DNA of 39,066 bases from Deltaproteobacteria bacterium (GTDB lineage Bacteria > UBA10199 > SPLOWO2-01-44-7), in NCBI GenBank assembly GCA_016203765.1, contig JACQMB010000091.1:1-39066 (forward strand), given 5' to 3'. Below are positions 25,680-33,967 of the stretch, in pieces. Under the pieces are notes generated by a model that did no database searches, was not told the origin of the DNA, and was given only the letters and a program-made list of their open reading frames with translations. Position numbers and translations under genes: made by a program. Within the stretch, counting starts at the first letter, position 1. Every line of letters starts with the position of its first letter.

Positions 25680-25829
25680 TGTTTTGGCCTCCTTGTGCGT
25701 TTGTTTAGAGATCGATAATCGTGAAGACTCCTGAATTATCCGGGGTTATTGAAATCATTGGCGAGAAAAGAAAATATATTCACTAGAAGTAGTCTGGCAT
25801 AAACCCAGCCCAATGTACAGTGAAAATTG

Positions 25830-25902
25830 TGGAGCCGATCGGGATCGAACCGACGACCTCGACAATGCCATTGTCGCGCTCTCCCAATTGAGCTACGGCC
25901 CC
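25830..25902 (-). tRNA. tRNA-Ala (anticodon GGC)
   Basis: 73 nt with a full cloverleaf: acceptor GGGGCCG paired with CGGCTCC including the G3-U70 alanine identity pair, D arm GCTCAATTGGGAGAGC, anticodon stem CGACA/TGTCG around loop ATGGCAT (anticodon GGC), and T loop TTCGATC. The discriminator is A. The CCA end is not encoded, as the next bases are CAA. Confidence 0.96.
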
Positions 25903-25932
25903 TAAATGTATTCTCCAATGTTGCCGTGATGG

Positions 25933-26745
25933 TTAACGATATTTTTTTCTGGCCTCTTGGTAAATCTCCATGGCCCGGGGCAGGAGGGCTTTGAGGGCCT
26001 TGGCCCGCTCACCGCTGGCCGGGTGGGAGGCAAAGACACTGGTTTGGTCGCCCCGTTTCTTGGCGGCCCGTTCCCAAAGACGAACCGCCGCCTCCGGGTT
26101 GTAACCAGCCTCGGCCATATAAATCAAGCCCAGGCGATCGGCTTCCGATTCCGCCTTTCGGGAATAGCTTGGAACATAGACATTCATCCCCTGGGTAAAT
26201 ACCTCATTAAAAAGATCGGAGCCCTGCGCCGATCCCCCTGAGGCAATGGCGCTGGAGGCCACCGCGCCGGCGATTTGCAGGGTGGTGATCGTACTCAAAC
26301 GTTCGGTGACATGCCGGGCGGTGGCGTGGGCGATCTCATGGCCGATCACCGCGGCCAGTTCATTCTCATCCCCCTTGGTAACCAAACCCTTTTCCTTGTC
26401 CCAAAGACCGGTATAAACCATGATCTTGCCGCCGGGGGCGCACCAGGCATTCACCACCTCGACGTCGGCCAGGTGGGATTCATAGGGAAAATTGGGGACG
26501 TGGGTGAGGGGGATAATTCTTTGCACAATACGACGGATGCGCTGGTATTCCTCTGCGTCGGCCTCCATATCCATCTTTTTGTCGCTTTTCACCAGGGACT
26601 TTTGTTGAGAGGCCATCACCTGCTGGCCCAGTTTGATGTCGGAGGCCAGCGAGTAATAGTTATGGGTCGATTTCCCGGTGACCGGGTCTTTGCTGCAGGT
26701 AGCCAGCAGGGACAAGCCGGAGAGGACGATTAAAAGTTTTTTCAC
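25933..26745 (-). CDS. M48-family metalloprotease lipoprotein
   Basis: 270 residues. A lipoprotein signal ends at LATC (Cys17). The M48 catalytic site is complete: HEIAH (His136, Glu137, His140) and third ligand Glu201 (ESEADRLG), so it is a zinc endopeptidase of the LoiP/BepA-like group acting on envelope proteins. No TPR repeats are visible. Its ATG overlaps the rplQ stop by 4 bp, so it is translated from the tail of the ribosomal-protein transcript, an unusual partner for that operon. Confidence 0.94.
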   Translation of the reverse strand: MKKLLIVLSGLSLLATCSKDPVTGKSTHNYYSLASDIKLGQQVMASQQKSLVKSDKKMDMEADAEEYQRIRRIVQRIIPLTHVPNFPYESHLADVEVVNAWCAPGGKIMVYTGLWDKEKGLVTKGDENELAAVIGHEIAHATARHVTERLSTITTLQIAGAVASSAIASGGSAQGSDLFNEVFTQGMNVYVPSYSRKAESEADRLGLIYMAEAGYNPEAAVRLWERAAKKRGDQTSVFASHPASGERAKALKALLPRAMEIYQEARKKYR

Positions 26746-27206
26746 CGGGCTCCCCTTTTTCTCTTGGTTGACGGCTTCTTCTCCTCCTGTTTCGCTTTCG
26801 CCTCCTTTTTCCCGGCTCCCTTCGGCCCCTTGAGCCTTGGGGCCGGCGGCGGGTTGTCCAAATATTCTATCAAAGCCATCGGGGCCTGGTCGCCATCTCT
26901 AAAGTTTAACTTTAGGATACGGGTATAACCTCCGTTGCGACCGGCAAAACGAGGGGCCAATTCGGCAAAGAGCATGCTTAAAGCCTCATGATCATGGAGA
27001 TATTGGCGCGCCCGGCGCCGGGCAGAGACACTCCCCTTTTTACCCAGGGTTACCAAACGATCAGCCAGGCGCCTTAACTCCTTGGCCTTGGGCAGGGTGG
27101 TTTTAATCCGGCCGTGCAGGATCAGCGAAGCCGCCATGTTTTTGAGCATCGCCATCCGGTGAGCCCCTGTCCGGTTCAATTTCCTGTGATCGACCAAATG
27201 GCGCAT
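26742..27206 (-). CDS. rplQ: Ribosomal protein L17
   Basis: 154 residues. The L17 core starts MRHLVDHRKLNRTGAHR and spans ~1-118, including FRDGDQAPMALIEYL. A Lys/Ala-rich C-terminal extension of about 30 residues follows (PKGAGKKEAKAKQEEKKP), longer than in E. coli. It is the last ribosomal gene of the alpha operon, 9 bp after rpoA, and its stop overlaps the M48 protease start. Confidence 0.97.
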   Translation of the reverse strand: MRHLVDHRKLNRTGAHRMAMLKNMAASLILHGRIKTTLPKAKELRRLADRLVTLGKKGSVSARRRARQYLHDHEALSMLFAELAPRFAGRNGGYTRILKLNFRDGDQAPMALIEYLDNPPPAPRLKGPKGAGKKEAKAKQEEKKPSTKRKRGAR

Positions 27207-27215
27207 GGTTTTCCC

Positions 27216-28238
27216 CTATTCCACATCCTTGGGGCGGTATTTTTCCGCATCCTCCACCGAAAAACCCTCCGCATTCATGCCTAAGGTCAGGCCCAGTTCC
27301 GTCAAGGTTTCCTTGATTTCATTCAGCGATTTTCGGCCGAAATTCTTGGTCTTGAGCATTTCGGCCTCGGTTTTTTGAACCAGTTCCCCCAAAAATTTGA
27401 TGTTGGCATTGGCCAAACAGTTGGCCGAACGGACCGAGAGCTCCAGCTCATCCACCCGCCGGTAGAGATTGGGATTGAGGCCGGGCCCCTCCTCTCCGCC
27501 CTCCTCCTCTTCCACGATTTCGGGCAGGCCCGCCTCGTCAAAATTGATGAAAATCTGAAGCTGTTCCTTCAAAATTTTGGCGGCGAAGGCCAGGGCATCC
27601 TCGGGTTTTACGGAACCGTCGGTCCACAATTCCATGGTCAACTTGTCATAATCGGTGCGCTGGCCCACCCGCGCATGGGTCACGTTGTAGTTGACCCGCG
27701 TAACGGGGGAATAGACTGCGTCCATCGGAATCATTCCGATCGCATCCCCCGACGCTTTCCCCTCCTCGGCCGGCACATATCCCCTCCCCATCGTCACATG
27801 AAAGGTTCCCTTCAGTTTTCCATCTTTGTTGAGGGTGGCCACGGTCGACGAGGGATTTAAAATTTCCACTTCCGCCGGGCATTGAAAATCCCCGGCCCTC
27901 ACCTCTTTGGGCCCTTTCACATCGAGTTGCAGGGCGGCCTTCGACCCGCTTAACAACCTCAGTTTCACCCCTTTCAGGTTGAGTAAAATGTCGGTGACAT
28001 CCTCCTTGACGCCGGGGAGGGTGGAAAACTCGTGCTGCACCCCCTCCAATTTTATCTTGGTGATGGCCGCCCCCTGCAGGCTGGAAAGCAGGATCCGCCG
28101 CAGGGCATTGCCGATGGTGATGCCGAAGCCCCGCTCCAGCGGAGAAGCCACGAACTTTCCGTAGCCGGGCGTCAGCTCCTTGCCGGCGAACTCCAGGGCC
28201 TTCGGGCGGATTAAATGAACCCAGTTGCGTTGAATCAT
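27216..28238 (-). CDS. rpoA: RNA polymerase alpha subunit
   Basis: 340 residues. The N-terminal dimerisation domain includes PLERGFGITIGNALRRILLS, and the C-terminal DNA and activator-binding domain contains VDELELSVRSANCL and KNFGRKSLNEIKE. An acidic linker (EEEEGGEEGPG) joins them. A GGGAGG site precedes ATG 28238. It sits between rpsD and rplQ as in most bacteria. Confidence 0.98.
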   Translation of the reverse strand: MIQRNWVHLIRPKALEFAGKELTPGYGKFVASPLERGFGITIGNALRRILLSSLQGAAITKIKLEGVQHEFSTLPGVKEDVTDILLNLKGVKLRLLSGSKAALQLDVKGPKEVRAGDFQCPAEVEILNPSSTVATLNKDGKLKGTFHVTMGRGYVPAEEGKASGDAIGMIPMDAVYSPVTRVNYNVTHARVGQRTDYDKLTMELWTDGSVKPEDALAFAAKILKEQLQIFINFDEAGLPEIVEEEEGGEEGPGLNPNLYRRVDELELSVRSANCLANANIKFLGELVQKTEAEMLKTKNFGRKSLNEIKETLTELGLTLGMNAEGFSVEDAEKYRPKDVE

Positions 28239-28285
28239 GTCAAACCTCCCTTGGTCATCCTTCGGGTTTCGCCCTCAGGAGGACA

Positions 28286-28903
28286 TCATTTTGAATACAA
28301 CTCCACAATCAATTGCTCTTCGATCGGCATGGTCAGTTGTTCCCGGCCGGGAAAATCAGCCACCAGGCCTTCCATCTTTTCCTTCTCCAATTTCAACCAT
28401 GCCGGGATTCCCCGCCGGGGCGCCCCCTCCTCCGTTTCGATGATCCCGTTGATGGTGCGGGTCTTCTCATGCACGGCGATCTTGTCCTCCTTTTGAACGG
28501 TATAGGAGGGAAGGGTCACGACCTTTCCGTTGACAAGGAAATGCCCGTGTTTCACCCATTTTCTCGCCTCTTTCAAGGAGCGGGCAAACCCCATGCGCCA
28601 AACAATGTTATCCAAACGCCTTTCCAACAAAACCAGCAGCATCTCGCCGGTAATGCCTTTGCTGCGCTCGGCCTCGCCAAAGATCTTTCGAAATTGCCGC
28701 TCCCGCAGGCCGTAAATGCGTTTAACCTTCTGTTTTTCACGGAGTTGAAGGCCGTACTCCGAAGGTTTTTTCCGGCGCTGGCCGTGTTGACCGGGGGCAT
28801 AGGTACGCCGCGAGATGGCGCACTTGTCGGTAAAACAGCGATCCCCCTTCAAAAAGAGCTTGATCCCCTCCCGACGGCAATGTCTACATACGGATAAACG
28901 CAT
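28286..28903 (-). CDS. rpsD: Ribosomal protein S4 (zinc-binding form)
   Basis: 205 residues with the S4 N-terminal region and an S4 RNA-binding domain (RRLDNIVWRMGFA). Four cysteines (CRHC near 6-9 and CFTDKC near 23-28) form the zinc site of the C+ type. The alpha-operon order rpsM-rpsK-rpsD-rpoA-rplQ is intact. S4 is a known autoregulator in other species; I see no clear target structure here. Confidence 0.97.
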   Translation of the reverse strand: MRLSVCRHCRREGIKLFLKGDRCFTDKCAISRRTYAPGQHGQRRKKPSEYGLQLREKQKVKRIYGLRERQFRKIFGEAERSKGITGEMLLVLLERRLDNIVWRMGFARSLKEARKWVKHGHFLVNGKVVTLPSYTVQKEDKIAVHEKTRTINGIIETEEGAPRRGIPAWLKLEKEKMEGLVADFPGREQLTMPIEEQLIVELYSK

Positions 28904-28924
28904 TTCTTCTCCGATTCATGACTC

Positions 28925-29395
28925 TTATACCCGTCTCCGCTTGGGCGGGCGGCAGCCATTATGCGGCAGCGGGGTCACATCCCGAATCGCAGTGACCCGC
29001 ACGCCGGTCCGTTGCAAAACCCTCAAAGCCTGATCCCGTCCCGATCCGGGGCCCTTCACAAAAACGGTCACCTGTTTGAGGCCATGCACACTGGCCTTTT
29101 TGACGGCATCTTCCACCGCCAGCTGGGCGGCAAAGGGGGTCCCCTTCCGAGAGCCCTTGAAACCGCACACGCCAGCCGAAGACCAAGCGATGGTATTCCC
29201 CTGCAAATCGGTTACCGAGACAAGCGTGTTGTTGAAGCTCGACTGAATATGAACGATTCCCACCGGAACATTTTTTTTCGTCCGCTTCTTTTGCTTGGCC
29301 GGCTTGGCGGGCTTGCCGGGTTTCGCCTCCGAGCCCGCCTTCTCTCCCTTGGCCTCTTTTTCTTTTTTTTGTTCTTCAGCCATTGATTCAGTCAT
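28925..29395 (-). CDS. rpsK: Ribosomal protein S11 with Lys/Ala-rich N-terminal extension
   Basis: 156 residues against the usual ~130. The S11 core begins near residue 40 (NVPVGIVHIQSSFNNTLVS) and ends with the conserved GCRPPKRRRV. The first ~38 residues are low-complexity Lys/Glu/Ala/Pro. The ATG at 29395 lies inside a TCATGAC heptad, and ATG 29383 is an alternative; neither has a clear ribosome binding site. Confidence 0.96.
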   Translation of the reverse strand: MTESMAEEQKKEKEAKGEKAGSEAKPGKPAKPAKQKKRTKKNVPVGIVHIQSSFNNTLVSVTDLQGNTIAWSSAGVCGFKGSRKGTPFAAQLAVEDAVKKASVHGLKQVTVFVKGPGSGRDQALRVLQRTGVRVTAIRDVTPLPHNGCRPPKRRRV

Positions 29396-29406
29396 GAGTC
29401 ATGACT
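29391..29406. repeat. TCATGAC-type 7-bp repeat at the rpsM-rpsK junction
   Basis: Two tandem 7-mers (GTCATGA, GTCATGA) span the rpsM stop to the rpsK start and supply the rpsK ATG. Confidence 0.7.
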
Positions 29407-29791
29407 ACTTCGGTCCGGGGGCCATCTTTTTTCCCGCAATCGCGATGCGCGGACGCCCCTTCTTGGTCCGCGCATTCGTCTTTGTCCGCTGTCCCCGGCT
29501 CGGCAAATTCCGGATATGCCTTAAACCGCGATAGGCGCCCAAATCTTTCAGCCGCTTAATGTTGCCGCCGACTTCACGCCGGAGGTCTCCCTCCACTTTG
29601 TAGTCCCGGTCAATGATCTCACGGATGTGAGCCGCCTGGGCCTCGGAGAGCTTTTCCCCTCGCAGAGTCTCGTCGATCTTAGCCGCCTCCAAAATTTTCC
29701 GGGCCGAGGTCAGACCGATCCCGTGGATATACTGCAACCCGTATAGAATCATATTTTTCGACGGTATGTCTACCCCGGCAATCCGCGGCAT
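29405..29791 (-). CDS. rpsM: Ribosomal protein S13
   Basis: 128 residues with the S13 start RIAGVDIPSKNM, the helix-turn region YIHGIGLTSARKIL and the conserved tail GQRTKTNARTKKG. Standard length and position after rpmJ. No odd features. Confidence 0.98.
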   Translation of the reverse strand: MPRIAGVDIPSKNMILYGLQYIHGIGLTSARKILEAAKIDETLRGEKLSEAQAAHIREIIDRDYKVEGDLRREVGGNIKRLKDLGAYRGLRHIRNLPSRGQRTKTNARTKKGRPRIAIAGKKMAPGPK

Positions 29792-29807
29792 TCTTCCTTA
29801 TCCCTTC

Positions 29808-29824
29808 TCATGACTCATGACTCT
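29808..29824. repeat. TCATGAC 7-bp tandem repeat at the rpmJ-rpsM junction
   Basis: Two TCATGAC units followed by TCT. The same motif occurs at 29391-29406, and singly at 28916-28922 after rpsK. Confidence 0.7.
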
Positions 29825-29826
29825 CT

Positions 29827-29940
29827 TCACCCCTGACGCTGTTTGTGTTTCGGGTTTACGCAGATCACTCGCACCACGCCCTTGCGTTTAATGACCTTGC
29901 ATTTATCACAAATTTTTTTAACCGACGCACGCACTTTCAT
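29827..29940 (-). CDS. rpmJ: Ribosomal protein L36 (zinc-binding form)
   Basis: 37 residues: begins MKVRASVKKICDKCKVIKR and ends NPKHKQRQG. The CxxC, Cys and His zinc ligands are all present (C+ type). It lies between infA and rpsM, its usual place. Confidence 0.97.
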   Translation of the reverse strand: MKVRASVKKICDKCKVIKRKGVVRVICVNPKHKQRQG

Positions 29941-29949
29941 GGTTTTTGA

Positions 29950-30168
29950 TCATTTGCCCCGATAGACGATCCTCCCCCGCGATAAATCATACGGGGAGAG
30001 TTCCACCGTGACCCGATCCCCCGGCAAAATCCGGATGAAATGCATCCGCATTTTGCCCGAGACATGGGCCAACACCTTGTGACCGTTTTCCAGTTCCACA
30101 CGAAACATGGCATTCGGAAGCGTTTCCAAAACCTTTCCCTCCGTCTGGATTAAATCTTCTTTTGCCAT
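29950..30168 (-). CDS. infA: Translation initiation factor IF-1
   Basis: 72 residues, an S1/OB-fold protein starting MAKEDLIQTEGKVLETLPNA with GDRVTVELSPYDLSRGRI near the end. I chose ATG 30168 because the family starts there; an in-frame start at 30231 would add 21 unrelated residues overlapping map. It lies between map and rpmJ in the usual order. Confidence 0.97.
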   Translation of the reverse strand: MAKEDLIQTEGKVLETLPNAMFRVELENGHKVLAHVSGKMRMHFIRILPGDRVTVELSPYDLSRGRIVYRGK

Positions 30169-30221
30169 TCTTTGAATAAACCGCGTGTCTATACCAAATT
30201 TAAATGAAAAATCAAGTACTT

Positions 30222-30971
30222 CTAGTCCCAACGGCTTAACACGTCGGGACCCTCCGCCGTAACCGCCACCGAGTGCTCAAAATGGACCGCCAGCCCGCCG
30301 TCCTGGGTCACCACCGTCCAGCCGTCGGATAAGGTCTTAACCGCATAGTCCCCCTCACAGACCATCGGCTCAAAGGCCAACACCAAACCCGGTTTCAGCC
30401 GCATTCCCGTCCCCGCCTCCCCAAAGTTGGGTAGCTGGGGGTCTTCGTGGAGATCTTTCCCGATCCCGTGTCCCACAAAATCGCGCACCACGGAAAATCC
30501 GGCCTTTTCCACCAAGCCTTGGACCACCGCCGAGATATCATAAAGCCTGGCGCCCGCCCGCATCTTCTGAATACCCAATTCCAGAGCTTTTGCCCCGACG
30601 GCCAAAATCCTTTTCGCTCCCTCCGAAACTTCTCCAAGCGGAAACGTCCAGGCATGATCACCGTAAAAGCCACGATACAAAACCCCGCAATCGATCGAAA
30701 CAATGTCCCCTTCCTTCAATTTGCGCTGGGAGGGGATGCCATGGACCAGCTCTTCATTGATGGAGATGCACAGGGCGGCGGGAAAACCGCGGTAACCTTT
30801 AAAGGCGGGCTTTCCCCCAGCCCGGGTTATGATTTCCTCGGCCAGGCGATCCAATTCCTGCGTGGCCGTGCCGGGGGTCATCTTTTCCTTCAGGGTCTGC
30901 ATCACGCGAACCGCAATCCGGTTCGCCTGCCGCATGACCTCAATCTCTTCTGGCGACTTCAGATAAATCAT
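30222..30971 (-). CDS. map: Methionine aminopeptidase, type I
   Basis: 249 residues. It removes the N-terminal Met from nascent proteins. Metal ligands are visible: the two Asp in SIDCGVLYRGFYGDHAWTF, His in FVGHGIGKDLHEDP, Glu in LAFEPMV and Glu in HFEHSVAVT. ATG 30971 overlaps the adk stop by 4 bp (ATGA); an upstream in-frame TTG is less likely. The secY-adk-map-infA order is standard. Confidence 0.97.
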   Translation of the reverse strand: MIYLKSPEEIEVMRQANRIAVRVMQTLKEKMTPGTATQELDRLAEEIITRAGGKPAFKGYRGFPAALCISINEELVHGIPSQRKLKEGDIVSIDCGVLYRGFYGDHAWTFPLGEVSEGAKRILAVGAKALELGIQKMRAGARLYDISAVVQGLVEKAGFSVVRDFVGHGIGKDLHEDPQLPNFGEAGTGMRLKPGLVLAFEPMVCEGDYAVKTLSDGWTVVTQDGGLAVHFEHSVAVTAEGPDVLSRWD

Positions 30972-31657
30972 CCCTTTATCAAAGAACAAATGGCTTTAAA
31001 AACTTTTTCGGGCGGCCGGTTCCCATCCACTTTTTGCAACAGGCCCTGCTTTTGATAAAAAGGAATCAGCGGGGTGGTCTGTTGTTGATAAACTCTCCAG
31101 CGTTCCCGCACGGTCTCTTCCCTGTCATCCGGCCGTTGCATCAGCGCCCCGCCGCACTTGTCACAAAGACCCTCCTTCCGGGGGGGGTGAAACTTTAGAT
31201 GATGGGCCGCCCCGCAATGACTGCATTGACGCCGGCCGGTGTTGCGCGCCATCGCCTCCTCTTGCGAAATTGCGACGGCCAAAACGGAATCGAGTTTTAG
31301 TTTCTTTTCCTCCAACCATTGTTTGAGCCCTTCCGCCTGGCCGACGGTGCGGGGAAAACCGTCCAGGATGAAACCGGATTCACAATCTTTTTGTTCCATT
31401 CGTTCGGCCATCAGGGCAATGGTGATTTCATCCGGGACCAAATGTCCGGCATCCAAAATCCCCTTCACCTTTCTCCCCAGCGGCGTCTCTTTGCGAATGG
31501 CCTGACGAAAAAGATCCCCGGTGGTCAGACGGGGAATATTAAAATGTTTAGCCAGCCTTTCCGCCTGCGTCCCCTTCCCCGCCCCCGGCGGTCCAATCAG
31601 TACCAACCGAAGGGATTTGGGTCCGTAGTCCGTAGTCCGTAGTCCGTGGTCCGTCAC
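30968..31657 (-). CDS. adk: Adenylate kinase with zinc LID and repeat-derived N-terminus
   Basis: 229 residues. It interconverts ATP, ADP and AMP. The P-loop GPPGAGKGT is at 22-30, the AMP-binding segment LTTGDLFRQ follows, and the LID has four cysteines (145, 148, 165, 168) expected to bind zinc. The natural start would be near residue 18 (RLVLIGPPG). Here the only supportable start is GTG 31657, sharing 1 bp with the secY stop, and the first ~14 residues (VTDHGLRTTDYGPK) are encoded by heptad repeats. A GGGGA site lies inside the secY end. The enzyme core looks intact. Confidence 0.93.
   Translation of the reverse strand: MTDHGLRTTDYGPKSLRLVLIGPPGAGKGTQAERLAKHFNIPRLTTGDLFRQAIRKETPLGRKVKGILDAGHLVPDEITIALMAERMEQKDCESGFILDGFPRTVGQAEGLKQWLEEKKLKLDSVLAVAISQEEAMARNTGRRQCSHCGAAHHLKFHPPRKEGLCDKCGGALMQRPDDREETVRERWRVYQQQTTPLIPFYQKQGLLQKVDGNRPPEKVFKAICSLIKG
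31620..31654. repeat. Heptad repeat encoding the adk N-terminus
   Basis: About five units (GTCCGTA, then GTGGTCC) between the secY stop and the adk P-loop, in frame. Confidence 0.88.
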
Positions 31658-32961
31658 TATCGTCTTCCCCGAAATCGCCCGCCCCCTTTGGCCCCCAGAA
31701 AACCCTCGTAATGGCGCGACAACATATGGGCCTCGATCTGGGCCAGGGTATCCATCCCCACGCCGACCATGATCAAAAGAGAGGTCCCGCCGAAAACCTG
31801 GGTGAGGGTGCGGGGGATGCCAAACCGGTCTCCAATGAAGGTGGGGATCAGGCAAACGGCCGTAATATATAACGCCCCTCCCAGGGTAATGCGGCTCAAG
31901 ACCTGGTCGATATAATCGGCCGTGCTTTTACCCGGCCGGATGCCGGGGATATATCCCCCCTGCTTTTTCAAATTTTCGGCCACATCGACCGGATTGAAGG
32001 CGACCGCCGTGTAAAAATAGCAGAAAAAGATGATCAACCCTCCGTAGAGGGCCACATAGACCCAGCCGCTCGTCATCAGATTGGCGAGACTGTTTAAAAA
32101 CGGATTGTCGGGACTAAACTGGGCAATGGTGGCCGGAAACAAAATGACCGAGGAGGCGAAAATAGGGGGAATCACGCCGGCCGAATTGACTTTCAATGGG
32201 AGATGGGCGGCCTGAATCCCCACCAACTGTCTTCCCACCACCCGTTTGGCATATTGGACCGGAAGCCTTCGCTGGGCCCGCTCCATATAAATGATAAAAC
32301 CGATCACGACCGCGAGTGCCGCCAGCAAGAAGAGGAAACCGAACAGACTGCCATACTGTTCCTTGCTTTCCCAGGCGTTTTGAAATCCGCCGGGGATAGA
32401 GGAAATAATGCCGGCAAAGATAATCAGGGAGATGCCGTTGCCGATCCCCCGCTCGGTGATCATTTCGCCCAGCCACATCAAAAAACTGGTGCCGGCGGCC
32501 AGGGTTAAAACGGTGCAAAAATAAAAGGTCATTGCCGGAATGCCCGGGGTGGCAAACCCCTGGGAGCGCAACCCGTAACTGATTCCAAAACCCTGAATAA
32601 GGCTCAGGGCCACCGTGGCATAGCGGGTATACTGGGTGATCTTGCGGCGGCCGGCTTCTCCCTCCTTGGAGAGACGCTCCACGGCCGGAACGGCGACGGT
32701 CAAAAGCTGAAAGATAATCGAGGCGCTGATGTAAGGCATGATCCCCAAGGCAAAGACCGAAAACTGCTCCAGGGCCCCGCCGGAAAAGAGTTTAAATATT
32801 TCGAACACGGTCCCCGACTGCAAAAACTTGGCCACCGCCTCCGCCTGGATCCAGGGGGTATGGACAAAAATGCCGACCCGAAAAACGGCCAGCATCCCCA
32901 GGGTGAACAATATCCGTTTTCTTAATTCGGGGATTTTGGCAAGATTTGCGACTTGAGCCAT
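31657..32961 (-). CDS. secY: Protein translocase subunit SecY
   Basis: 434 residues with about ten membrane helices. It is the central channel of the Sec translocon. Conserved pieces include GIMPYISASII (helix 2), the KRVVGRQ-type loop and the C-terminal AQIEAHMLSRHYEGFLG. The start ATG 32961 has no clear ribosome binding site, and the short gap to rplO holds an 8-bp repeat. Its stop overlaps the adk GTG by 1 bp. Confidence 0.97.
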   Translation of the reverse strand: MAQVANLAKIPELRKRILFTLGMLAVFRVGIFVHTPWIQAEAVAKFLQSGTVFEIFKLFSGGALEQFSVFALGIMPYISASIIFQLLTVAVPAVERLSKEGEAGRRKITQYTRYATVALSLIQGFGISYGLRSQGFATPGIPAMTFYFCTVLTLAAGTSFLMWLGEMITERGIGNGISLIIFAGIISSIPGGFQNAWESKEQYGSLFGFLFLLAALAVVIGFIIYMERAQRRLPVQYAKRVVGRQLVGIQAAHLPLKVNSAGVIPPIFASSVILFPATIAQFSPDNPFLNSLANLMTSGWVYVALYGGLIIFFCYFYTAVAFNPVDVAENLKKQGGYIPGIRPGKSTADYIDQVLSRITLGGALYITAVCLIPTFIGDRFGIPRTLTQVFGGTSLLIMVGVGMDTLAQIEAHMLSRHYEGFLGAKGGGRFRGRR

Positions 32962-32975
32962 TGGAGTGCCATCGG

Positions 32976-32997
32976 GCGAGGGTGCGAGGGTGCGAGG
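32976..32997. repeat. 8-bp tandem repeat (GCGAGGGT) between rplO and secY
   Basis: Two full units and a partial third occupy most of the 39-bp gap where a secY ribosome binding site would be. Confidence 0.7.
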
Positions 32998-33000
32998 AGA

Positions 33001-33459
33001 CTAATGAATCGCACCGCCCGATTTCTCTATTTTTTCCTTTGCCGTTTTTGAAAAACCGCAAGATTTAAACGTCAAAGATGTTTTTACTTCTCCCACGCCT
33101 AAAATTTTTAAAAAATCGGCCCGGTTGGAGATCCAGCCTCTTTCCTTGGCCAGCGCCAACGTCACTTCGGTCCCCGCCGGGAGGCCCGCCAGTTGATCCA
33201 AATTCACAACCCCCACCCGTTTGCGAAAAATATTGGTAAAACCACGTTTTGGAAGCCGGCGAGCCAGCGGAGTCTGCCCCCCCTCAAAACCTCGTTTGTG
33301 AAAGCCCCCCGCCCTGGCCCCTTGCCCTTTATTTCCGCGACCGGCGGGCTTGCCGTGGCCCGAGGATTCTCCGCGGCCCAGGCGTTTCGGCCCCTTACGC
33401 GCAACGCGCGGGCGGAGCCGGTTCAACGTCCAAGCCACTTTTTTTTCCGTTTTAACCAC
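33001..33459 (-). CDS. rplO: Ribosomal protein L15
   Basis: 152 residues with the basic Gly-rich N-terminal part (GRGESSGHGKPAGRGNKGQG), GFEGGQTPLARRLPKRGF, and the C-terminal domain ending with a Lys-rich helix. It overlaps rpsE by 8 bp, leaving no room for rpmD, which normally sits between them. Confidence 0.96.
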   Translation of the reverse strand: MVKTEKKVAWTLNRLRPRVARKGPKRLGRGESSGHGKPAGRGNKGQGARAGGFHKRGFEGGQTPLARRLPKRGFTNIFRKRVGVVNLDQLAGLPAGTEVTLALAKERGWISNRADFLKILGVGEVKTSLTFKSCGFSKTAKEKIEKSGGAIH

Positions 33460-33955
33460 GCGGATGCCTCAACAGCCGGACGGCCTCTTGTGATCTCAAT
33501 TGCACCAGACCATCCAACGTGGCCTTCAAAACATTATGAGAATTTTGAGTCCCGATCGATTTGGTCAGAATATTTTTAACGCCGACCGCCTCGACGACCG
33601 CCCGCACCGCCCCGCCGGCAATCACACCGGTTCCCTGGCTGGCCGGTCTCATCAAGACATGGGCCGCTCCATAATGTCCCTTCACTTCATGCGGAATGGT
33701 TCCATGCGTCAGGGGGATGCGCACCATTCCTCTTTTCGCCCGCTCACTCCCCTTCTTGATGGCGGCGGGGACCTCACCGGCCTTCCCCAACCCCACCCCG
33801 ACCCTTCCGTTCCCGTCTCCCACGACCACCAGGGCGGAGAAACGAAAGCGCCGGCCCCCCTTCACCACCTTGGCCACACGGCTGATATTAACCACCCGTT
33901 CCAACAAGGCGGAGCCGGCGGCGGTAATTTCAGAATGAGAATCCGATCGTGCCAT
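33452..33955 (-). CDS. rpsE: Ribosomal protein S5
   Basis: 167 residues. The dsRNA-binding-like core has LLERVVNISRVAKVVKGGRR and GDGNGRVGVGLGKAGEVP, followed by the C-terminal domain GTGVIAGGAVRAVVEAVGV. Standard length and place after rplR. Its 3' end overlaps rplO. Confidence 0.97.
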   Translation of the reverse strand: MARSDSHSEITAAGSALLERVVNISRVAKVVKGGRRFRFSALVVVGDGNGRVGVGLGKAGEVPAAIKKGSERAKRGMVRIPLTHGTIPHEVKGHYGAAHVLMRPASQGTGVIAGGAVRAVVEAVGVKNILTKSIGTQNSHNVLKATLDGLVQLRSQEAVRLLRHPRG

Positions 33956-33967
33956 CTTTAATCTTTC

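Noticed and set aside
25736..25918. Minus-strand 60-codon frame
   Set aside because: It is the translation of the tRNA-Ala gene and its flanks.
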